From Beggiatoa alba B18LD (GTDB lineage Bacteria > Pseudomonadota > Gammaproteobacteria > Beggiatoales > Beggiatoaceae): a stretch of 64,000 nucleotides of DNA. Below are positions 49,617 to 58,000 of the stretch, piece after piece; position 1 is the stretch's first letter, and each line of letters begins with the position of its first letter. Made by a program: the position numbers and the translations under genes. The DNA is taken from the NCBI RefSeq assembly GCF_000245015.1, contig NZ_JH600070.1, positions 3,331,252-3,395,251 of the forward strand, written 5' to 3'. The notes under the pieces are model-generated. The model made no database searches. It saw only the letters and a list, made by a program, of their open reading frames with translations, and was not told the origin of the DNA.

Positions 49617-50510
49617 CTAGTCTTCTTCGCCTCGTTCTTCGGCTAAACATTGTTCTAATCCCGTTTTTAAGTCAGGAAAAAATGGCTCTACTTGTAACAC
49701 GGTGCGCATTTTTTGATTACTGATTCTTTTCGATTCCGCTAAATAACTTAACATTTCTGCGCTAAATTGCGTTTGTGCGGTTTCGCGGTCAATTTCAGGC
49801 GGGCGGGGTAGATGATATGCATCGGCAACGTGATTAAAATAATCGGTCATCGTTGTCGGATGCCCATCTGTAATATTAAAAATACCTGTTACGTCTGTTT
49901 CCCCCGCGACTAAACACGCCTCGACTAAATCATCTACATGAATCCGATTGCTATAAGGCGATTGGGCTGCCGCTAAAACGGGTGTTTTTTGACGAATCCG
50001 TTCTACAGGCAAGCGTTCTGCGCCATAAATTCCCGCAACCCGTAAAATAACTAAAGGCACTTTTTCCTTGTTACACCATTGTGTTAAGGTCTTTTCTGCA
50101 TCAGCACGACGGCGAGCGCGGTCTGTTTGGGGGTTAATTGGGCGTGTTTCGTCCACCCATTCACCGCCACAATCTCCATAAACACTGGTTGTGCTGATAT
50201 AGATAATTTTTGCAGGCTTTTCTTTAGGGCTGAATGCCGTGAGTAAATGCTGTACACGCGGGTCTGTCGTGCCCGTTTCGGGTGGGGGGGCAAAGTAATA
50301 TAAAACGGTGTTTGCAGTGGGTAATTCAGTTAAAAATTGGGGGCGGTCTAAGTCTCCAGGGACCGTATTAATATCAAACTCTTGCAAACGGCGATTTGCT
50401 TCGGCTGAACGGACTAATGCCATGACCTCACAGGTTTCATCTTCCGCTAAAGCAATTAAGGCGAGGCGAAACCCAACATAACCACAACCCACAATAAAAA
50501 TATCCTGCAT
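49617..50510 (-). CDS. NAD-dependent epimerase/dehydratase-like protein (YeeZ-type extended SDR)
   Basis: A 297-residue Rossmann-fold protein. The dinucleotide site is FIVGCGYVGFRLA (about residues 5-17). IIYISTTSVYGDCGGEWVDE carries the SDR catalytic Ser/Tyr region (TTSVYG), VILRVAGIYG is typical of the extended group, and NRIHVDDLVEACLVA marks the substrate domain. The classic YxxxK is not obvious, as in YeeZ-like members. The substrate is unknown; probably cytosolic. Its stop codon lies inside a repeat arm (TATAGTAAACGCACTA). Confidence 0.8.
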   Translation of the reverse strand: MQDIFIVGCGYVGFRLALIALAEDETCEVMALVRSAEANRRLQEFDINTVPGDLDRPQFLTELPTANTVLYYFAPPPETGTTDPRVQHLLTAFSPKEKPAKIIYISTTSVYGDCGGEWVDETRPINPQTDRARRRADAEKTLTQWCNKEKVPLVILRVAGIYGAERLPVERIRQKTPVLAAAQSPYSNRIHVDDLVEACLVAGETDVTGIFNITDGHPTTMTDYFNHVADAYHLPRPPEIDRETAQTQFSAEMLSYLAESKRISNQKMRTVLQVEPFFPDLKTGLEQCLAEERGEED

Positions 50511-50567
50511 AGAAAAACCCCTTGTTATTTTCCAAAATCTACCTTATTCAAGCGTTTTTAATTCACG

Positions 50568-51206
50568 ATGTCGATTGATAAAGCAATGGCGTTAGAAATT
50601 TGGGTAGCATACTTTTTTGCGTGTCTCGTGTTAAGTGTTTCACCAGGTGCGGGGGTTGTCTTTGTCATGAGCAGTGCGATGAGTTACGGCATACGCAAAA
50701 CGCTATACGGCATTATCGGCATGGAACTCAGCCTATTGATTTACTTAAGCCTTGTCGGTTTAGGCATTGGCGCAATGATGGCAACATCGACGTTGATTTT
50801 TATACTGACAAAATGGTGTGGCGTGTTATATCTCATTTACTTAGGCATTCAAAAATGGCGCGAACCGATACACCTAACCGATACTAAACGCCTACAAGCC
50901 CAACAAGTTCCCTACAAAATTTTTTTACAAGGGCTATTTGTCAACCTAACAAATCCTAAATCCATCGTTTTTCTTGCAGCATTACTGCCCCAATTTGTCG
51001 ACTTGCAACGCTCACAACTGATGCAATTCAGCATTTTAGGCATCACCATGGTTGGGCTAGACAGCCTTATCATGTTACTTTATGGATTAATGGCACGCTC
51101 TCTACGCCATTTACTGCACGACCCACAATTTATCAAATTACAAAATCGCCTGTTTGGCGGAGTCCTGATATTAGCGGGGCTACTCATGACCCAAATGAAT
51201 CATTAA
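50568..51206 (+). CDS. LysE/RhtB family amino acid exporter
   Basis: A 212-residue inner-membrane protein with about six helices. The signature of the family is the first helix with SVSPGAGVVFVMSSAMSYG, followed by GIIGMELSLLIYLSLVGLGI (split GIIGMELSLL, IYLSLVGLGI), LYLIYLGIQKWRE, and NLTNPKSIVFLAALLPQFVD. It probably exports amino acids or their analogues. A second in-frame ATG at 50586 gives a length closer to relatives; no strong ribosome site separates them. Divergent from the epimerase gene with a 57-bp gap. Confidence 0.88.
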   Translation: MSIDKAMALEIWVAYFFACLVLSVSPGAGVVFVMSSAMSYGIRKTLYGIIGMELSLLIYLSLVGLGIGAMMATSTLIFILTKWCGVLYLIYLGIQKWREPIHLTDTKRLQAQQVPYKIFLQGLFVNLTNPKSIVFLAALLPQFVDLQRSQLMQFSILGITMVGLDSLIMLLYGLMARSLRHLLHDPQFIKLQNRLFGGVLILAGLLMTQMNH

Positions 51207-51356
51207 AACGCCTGCAAGGGAGCTGTTTACCGCGATAAACCGAACTTGTAAGAGATAAATCTATGAAGAAAGCGTAAAATAGCTTGGACAACAGCCTATT
51301 TGTGCATGATTCATGCTGGTCAACGATTACTTTATTTTCATCTGTCTATCTGCGGT

Positions 51357-52868
51357 ATGCTTATGTTTATGTTCCTGCAAAAAATCTCGACACGTATTCT
51401 CCTCCGTTTCTCGCTACTACTTGCTGGCTTATTAAGCTATCCTGCTGTTTTTGCAGCACCAACGCTTATACAAACCATTGACAATGCACTGACAGCAAAA
51501 TGTTTAAATGCCAACCGTACAGCGGTAAATATCGTTTCTTTAACGACAGGACGCACGGTTTATAGTCGTAATCCACAATCCCCCCTACTGCCTGCCTCCA
51601 TCATGAAACTCGTGACCACCGCAGCCGCACTGCACTACTTAGGACCTGAATATCGCTATAAAACCAAAGTGCTACAAACAGGCAGACGGCTCAGTGATAC
51701 ACTACAAGGCGACCTAATTTTGATGGGCGGGGGAGATTCCAAACTCTTACACACCGATTTATGGCAAATCGCCCAAGACCTCAAAGCCAGCGGACTCAAC
51801 TTTGTTGAAGGTCGATTAATTGCCGATGTCTCTTTATTTGATGGCTATGACCGTGCGCCCACATGGGATGTAGAACGCAGTCAACGCCCGTTTGATGCCA
51901 AAATTGGTGCGTTATCCTTAGACTTAAATACCGTTGCGGTTAAACTGCGTCCCGCTGATAAAGTTGGCGACCCGCTCAATGTTTGGCTAGAACCTGCTCC
52001 CGCTTATATGCACATTGAAAACCGTAGCACCACCGCCGCAAAAGGCAACGGTACAGCAGGCGTGCGCCGTATTGACGACGCGCAAGGCGTGCGCATTGTG
52101 GTCACAGGCAACTTGCCCCAAGGTGATTATGAACGTACCGTCTTTGTCAACGTGGACGACCCTAGCCGTTATACCATTGAATCCTTCCGTACTTACTTAG
52201 TAAAAGCTGGGATTACCGTGCGTGGGAATACTGAAATTACCACCGTTTCCCCTGCCAATGCCCGCGTAATTTATGAACATGAATCGCCCCCCATTTCTTT
52301 AATTATTAAAGAAATGAATACGTACTCTAGCAATTTTATGGCGGAACAATTTATTAAAACCATTGCTGCTGAAAAAGTTGGTAAACCAGCGACACATTTA
52401 AACGGCTTAAAACAAGTCGCTGATTTTCTACAAACGCACGGCATTAACACGCAAGGCGTGATGCTAGCTGATGGCTCAGGCTTATCAAAACAAAACCAAA
52501 TTACCGCCCGCATGATGACCGATTTACTCACCGCCATGCATAACCGCTTTGACATAGGTCCCGACTTTGTCACCTCTATGCGTGTGATGGGGGCATTTGG
52601 TCTGCACTCTAACCGCTTTAAAAACTCCGCCGCCCGCGCCCAAGTTCGCGCAAAAACAGGAACTTTAAATGGTGTCAGCACCTTAGCAGGCTATGTACCG
52701 AGCAATTCAGGGCGCAATCTGTATGCTTATACCATTTTATTAAACGACAATCGCTGTGGTTACAAAGGGGCGGATGATGTAGAAGACCAAATCGTCAACG
52801 CACTCTTTACACAAGGCGATGATTCTGCACTGATTAATGCTAACGCCCAAGCCGCTGCAACTCCTTAA
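51357..52868 (+). CDS. dacB: D-alanyl-D-alanine carboxypeptidase/endopeptidase (PBP4)
   Basis: A penicillin-binding protein of class C, about 503 residues from the ATG at 51357, with signal LLRFSLLLAGLLSYPAVFA. Two nearby ATGs (51363, 51369) or an upstream TTG at 51300 are alternative starts. Active-site motifs are present: SxxK as PASIMK (near residue 80), SxN as YSSNFMAE and KTG as AKTGTLNG. The large insert between SxxK and SxN fits DacB. It removes terminal D-Ala and cleaves D-Ala-meso-DAP cross-links in periplasmic peptidoglycan. Followed by a clear terminator. Confidence 0.9.
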   Translation: MLMFMFLQKISTRILLRFSLLLAGLLSYPAVFAAPTLIQTIDNALTAKCLNANRTAVNIVSLTTGRTVYSRNPQSPLLPASIMKLVTTAAALHYLGPEYRYKTKVLQTGRRLSDTLQGDLILMGGGDSKLLHTDLWQIAQDLKASGLNFVEGRLIADVSLFDGYDRAPTWDVERSQRPFDAKIGALSLDLNTVAVKLRPADKVGDPLNVWLEPAPAYMHIENRSTTAAKGNGTAGVRRIDDAQGVRIVVTGNLPQGDYERTVFVNVDDPSRYTIESFRTYLVKAGITVRGNTEITTVSPANARVIYEHESPPISLIIKEMNTYSSNFMAEQFIKTIAAEKVGKPATHLNGLKQVADFLQTHGINTQGVMLADGSGLSKQNQITARMMTDLLTAMHNRFDIGPDFVTSMRVMGAFGLHSNRFKNSAARAQVRAKTGTLNGVSTLAGYVPSNSGRNLYAYTILLNDNRCGYKGADDVEDQIVNALFTQGDDSALINANAQAAATP

Positions 52869-52890
52869 TGGGTTTTTAATCTTTTATACA

Positions 52891-52927
52891 TAGGGAAACA
52901 TAATGGTTTGTGTTTCCCTATTTTTTT
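52891..52927 (+). terminator. Terminator of dacB
   Basis: A 10-bp perfect stem TAGGGAAACA / TGTTTCCCTA with a ten-base loop is followed by seven T. Confidence 0.9.
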
Positions 52928-53112
52928 AATAATTGCTTACCAAATTACACAAACTTTTAACTGATACTGTTCACTTAAATACTCAATAAATATTTTTCTA
53001 CTCATTATTTTTATAAAAATCAACCATAAAAATAGTTGTTTTAACAAAGTCAATATGTTAATTTTAAGCTTCTGATGTCAATAACATATTTACATTTAGG
53101 TAGGAGTCTATG

Positions 53113-54726
53113 ATGAGATCAGCGGCATTACAGCAAAGTTTATATTTACTACTTATTATTTTGGGAGTTTTTAGCTCTCATACAACTGCTTTAGGAGAAA
53201 CATCAACTAGTGTTCAAACAACAGTTTGTGTGAATGGTGTATGCACTACAGACGGAAGTTCTTCCTCAACTGGTTCTAATGTAACTACCAATACAGGGCA
53301 ACTTACCACGTGTGCTGGAGATGCTTGTGTCAATATTGGAAGTGGAAATGTAACAACTTGTGCAGGAAGTACATGTGTTAATCAAAACACAAATACAACC
53401 ACGTCACCAACAACGGGTAATACTTCTACGACTACTAGTGGTAGTACTACAACTACGTCTACTTCTTCATCAGGTAATACTTCTACTAGTGGTAGTACCA
53501 CGACTACTTCATCCTCAACAACAGAACTATGTGGTCAATATGACGCGATATATTCTGTAACGACAACTAGATTAACAATGTTTGTTGCACTACCATCGCA
53601 GAACCCTTTGAATGGTCAATCAACGGGAATAATGGAAGTAATAAAAGTACTTCTACGATATGATGCACAAAAGAACATGTTTGTCTTAGCAAGTAATCCT
53701 CAACTTGTAACAATTGATTTCAATTCTAATTGCCCAGTTGCCAGCATATCAACTGATGGAAAATTCATTAATATTCCTCGTTTAGGTATAACTGCAATTG
53801 TAAATTTCTTTGGCAAAAAAATAGAAACTAGCGTTGTGTTTTATCAAGCCACTTTAAAATGGCAGGAAACCGAGACAGTTCCATCTTTCACTGTAGATTC
53901 TGTTACAACCCTAGTTTCATCTTGTGCTTATACTCTTTCACCGTCAGTCTCAAGCGATATACCTGCTTCAGGTGCTACGGGACTAAGTATTTCTCTTGGA
54001 GCAACTACGAGTAATTGTGCTTGGACAGCTTCGAGCAATGTATCATGGATTACTTTAGATAAACTAAATGGGCAAGGTAGTACAGAGTTAACATTTAGTG
54101 TAGATGCTAATACCAGCACTTCTCCAAGAACAGGAACACTGATAATTGCAGGGCAAACAATCTCAATTACTCAATTAGGCATGGAAGAAACAGCTTGTAG
54201 TTATAGTATTTCTCCAACCTCTATCGACATTGATAGTACGGGTGTAGCAGCATTACCAATAACAGTTACAGCATCAGCCTCTCATTGTTCTTGGTCAGCC
54301 TCAAGTAATGAAACATGGATATCTACTAGTGATTTAACTGGTCAAGGGAGTGCTCAGGTAACACTTGGTGTGAGTATGAATATGACATCTACTGCTAGAA
54401 CAGGGACGGTTAATATTGCAGGAGAAATTCTTTCTGTAAGACAGACTGGTATCGCTAGCCAATATTGCACAAATGGAAATGCCAATATAAACAATGTTGT
54501 TAACGTTTGTATTAATGGAAATTGCTCCCCAAGTGGAGTAAAAATTCAGTGTAATAGCAGTAGTTGCCAATGGTGTAATGCAAGTAATTCTTGTGGAAAT
54601 ATCACTTATAACGGTTCTACTCCCATTACAGGAGGAGCTATTAATTGCACAAACGGACAGTGTAGTTACAGTGTTAGTAGTGGATATGGCAGTATGTCTG
54701 GTAGTTTTACTTGTCGTAATCAGTAA
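53113..54726 (+). CDS. Secreted BACON-domain protein with Cys-loop repeats
   Basis: A 537-residue secreted protein with a signal peptide ending near SHTTALG. The ATG at 53113 is preceded by GGAG at six bases; an ATG at 53110 is the alternative. The N-terminal part has three CxxxxC loops (CVNGVC, CAGDAC, CAGSTC) and a Thr/Ser-rich linker of low complexity (about residues 95-140). A beta-rich domain is followed by two BACON-like domains (about residues 275-360 and 365-450), each with CAWTASSNVSWIT or CSWSASSNETWIS, GTLIIAGQTISITQLG, and so on. The C-terminus returns to CxxxxC loops (CINGNC, CTNGQC). Probably extracellular binding or adhesion; ligand unknown. Confidence 0.7.
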   Translation: MRSAALQQSLYLLLIILGVFSSHTTALGETSTSVQTTVCVNGVCTTDGSSSSTGSNVTTNTGQLTTCAGDACVNIGSGNVTTCAGSTCVNQNTNTTTSPTTGNTSTTTSGSTTTTSTSSSGNTSTSGSTTTTSSSTTELCGQYDAIYSVTTTRLTMFVALPSQNPLNGQSTGIMEVIKVLLRYDAQKNMFVLASNPQLVTIDFNSNCPVASISTDGKFINIPRLGITAIVNFFGKKIETSVVFYQATLKWQETETVPSFTVDSVTTLVSSCAYTLSPSVSSDIPASGATGLSISLGATTSNCAWTASSNVSWITLDKLNGQGSTELTFSVDANTSTSPRTGTLIIAGQTISITQLGMEETACSYSISPTSIDIDSTGVAALPITVTASASHCSWSASSNETWISTSDLTGQGSAQVTLGVSMNMTSTARTGTVNIAGEILSVRQTGIASQYCTNGNANINNVVNVCINGNCSPSGVKIQCNSSSCQWCNASNSCGNITYNGSTPITGGAINCTNGQCSYSVSSGYGSMSGSFTCRNQ

Positions 54727-54752
54727 TTATTTTTGCGTCTTGTAATATAAAA

Positions 54753-54789
54753 AACCTCCATTAACATAAGTAAAGTGTTAATGGAGGTT
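54753..54789 (+). terminator. Terminator after the BACON-domain gene
   Basis: A 14-bp perfect stem AACCTCCATTAACA / TGTTAATGGAGGTT with a nine-base loop and a short GAGTTTT tail. Confidence 0.7.
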
Positions 54790-55071
54790 GAGTTTTATAC
54801 AGACTATGCTTAGTTTGAATAATAACAACTTATGTTCCTACATATTGTTACTTTACTCCGTTGTTTTTCTTTATACCTATTGCACTACATATAATCTTTA
54901 ACTATAAGCAGTTTTATAAGTCCTGCCTTTCTATAGAATACCTCTCTTATATTTTTCCCCCTAATACATACAAAATAATGCAATAACAATTAGGTCACTT
55001 AACTTTTTTCGTTATTTAATCTATGGTAATACAGCAAAACTTGCCATTCATCGCCGTTTAAGGGGTTTCTC
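54790..55071. other. AT-rich gap before the large ATPase gene
   Basis: Low-complexity AT-rich sequence without an open frame of note. AAGGGG lies close before the ATG at 55072. I see no other feature in it. Confidence 0.5.
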
Positions 55072-58000
55072 ATGACGAATAATAGCCAGAATGATAATAG
55101 CATTGAGACAGGGGGCGCGTATGAAATCATCCGCCAACGCTTAAGCCAACAAGGCGAGTTATTAGGCACAAAACTGAATGCCCTGAATCAACGCCGTATT
55201 GAGGTCTTTGGCAGTACACAAATGAGCGTGATAGGACAAACCCGTGTCCGTACCGAAAATAATTGTGTTCCCCGCGATATTCTCAACATGGGCAATTATT
55301 TATTGTTCGGCTATAACGTTTTTATGGGGCTGAAATCAGAAACCAAAGTCAGCGATGTTTTTAGTTTACATACAATAGAAGAAACCGCCGACGGTTACGA
55401 ATTCGCGCCTGTTCCCTTTGAACAGTGCTTTTTATCCGAGAGCCGTTTTGTCAGCGATTTTCAAGAACTTTACCGCTATTACAAAGAAGCAAAACTCAGC
55501 CAATTACGCAATGCGCAAGGCAAAAAACTGGCAGTTTTTCAAGTGGGTAAAACCCTACAAGATGCAAAAGTCTTCCGTTGGGCAGTCGATATTGCGGGCA
55601 ATGTTTCCTATATCGACAATCGGGGCGAGCGCGATAATGTTTACCCTGCGTCGCATGATTTTGAATGGCGCATGACTACTCGTGAAAGTCACATTATGGG
55701 GAAATGCCCTCATGTTTCTATTTTAGATGAAGTTTTTGTTGAAACTGTTGGCGGGACGCTCACCGTAAAACTGGAAAATAATACAGAAGATGGTCTCGGG
55801 ATTTATAACGAACCCGTTGATGATTTAAATCAATCCTTAGCCGATGCACAAATTCACTTTGCTAAACTGGGTGAACTGATTTTATTAAAAATCCGTCCTT
55901 ATCGAGAAGAAAAATTCCGTTATCTGGTTTTTAACAAATTAACGCAAAAAGTCACCCGTATCGACGCAATTGGACAGGCTTGCGTGCAATTGCCTGAAGA
56001 CCACGGCATTATTTTTCCGGGAGGCTATTATTTAAAAAATGGCGATTATAAAGTGTTTGAAGGCGATGACTTAGGCAATATGCGCTATAAACGCCTGATA
56101 CGCTCCCCTAATGGGGAAGATGTTTTATATATCTTTCATCAAGCAGAAATTGGGAAATTAGTCCTATTTTCCTACAATTTAATTCGCAAAGAAGTCCAAA
56201 ACCCGATTATTTGCCACGGCTACTCAATTTTTACCGATGGGCGTATGGTGGTTTTTCGGGCAGATGATAGTATGCCCGTGCGGGTTCATCCGATGCAAAT
56301 CTGGCAAACGCCGTATATGAGCGATGAGCACGCCGCCCAAGTGCCGAAAAATGGTTCTTTTTTAGGCAAAATCGGCAATCCTGAATTAGTGCGCGGTATT
56401 TCTGACGCTTATAGCATTAAACGCATGATAGAGGCGCAAAGCCCTAATATGGCGACTTATGAGCAATTGCTGGTCAGCGTGCAAAAAACGATAGATGCTT
56501 ATCACTGGCTAGGACATGCCGATGTGGGCAATTTATTGGCAGTTTTGAAAGAGATTCAAAGCAATGCCAATTTAATCCGTGCTGAATTTGAAAAAGTTCA
56601 AACTTTACAACGTGAAGCCGCGAAATCCATCCAAGAAGCGGAAACTGTTCAACAAACCTTAATAGAAACCATTAAACACCCTGAGCGTTGGCAATCCATT
56701 GAGGAATATGTGCAATATCTCACCGAGTTACGCAGCCAACGCGGTCGCTTGATAACCCTGCGCGATGTGCGCTATATCGACCTTGAGCGCGTTAATGTGT
56801 TAGAAACACAGGTGATTGATGGTTTTAATCAATTAAGTCAAAAAACCGTTAATTTTCTCTTACAAGACAGCGCATTAAAACCCTATCATCAAGCCTTAGA
56901 ACAATATTTAGTTCAAATTCCCAACTTAAAAAACAGTATTGAATTAAAGCCATTACAAGAAAATTTAGATAAAACGGCAGCGGGTTTAGAGCTATTAAAC
57001 ACCGTGTTAAATGATTTAAGCATCGAAGACCCCAGTATGCGCACGCAAATTGTGGAAGCGATTTCCGACGTTTATGCACAATTAAACCGCGTGCGGGCAG
57101 AATTAAATTTACAGCGTAAAAACTTATCTTCTCATGAAGCCGTTTCCGCTTTTGCCGCGCAATTTAAACTGTTTTCGCAAAATGTCGCGGGCGCGATGGC
57201 GCAAGCGGATACGCCTGAAAAAGCCGACGAACAATTAACCCGTTTATTAGTGCAATTAGAGGATTTAGACAGCCGTTTCAGTGAATTTGACGAATTTTTA
57301 GCGCAAATTGCTGATAAACGTGATGAAGTTTATGCCAGTTTTGAAGCTCGCAAACAGGCATTGGTCGAAGAACGTCAACGCCGTGCTTTGCATTTAAATC
57401 AAACGGCTGAACGAATTTTACAAGGTATCGTCCGTCGTGCCGCGAGTTTTAAAACCGCTGAAGAACAAAATGCTTATTTTGCAGCGGATGCGATGGTGTT
57501 AAAAGTTCGGGATTTAATTAAGCAACTCTATGACTTAGGCGATAGCGTTAAAGCGGGGGATTTAGAATCGCGTTTAAAATCATCGCGTGACCAAGCTGTA
57601 CGCGAGTTGCGCGATAAACAAGACATTTTTGTTGACGATGGTGCAGTTATTTTACTGGGAAAACATCGATTTAGTGTTAATACGCAAGCCTTAGATTTAA
57701 CCCTTGTTCCACAAGAAAAAGACGGGGAAAAACGCCTTGCTTTACATTTAACAGGCACGGATTTTTTTCAAGCCTTAGATGATACAGAATTAAACGCGAA
57801 CCAAACTTATTGGGAACAATCTTTAATTTCTGAATCGGCGAGCGTTTATCGTGCGGAATATTTAGCGTATCAATGCTTACGTAATCCTGCGTTAAAACCT
57901 GCGCTAGAGCCGAGCGCGTTGTTGGATGTGATTCGCCACTATGCAACGGAACATTATGATGAAGGCTATGAACGTGGGGTTCATGATGTGGATGCCTCGT

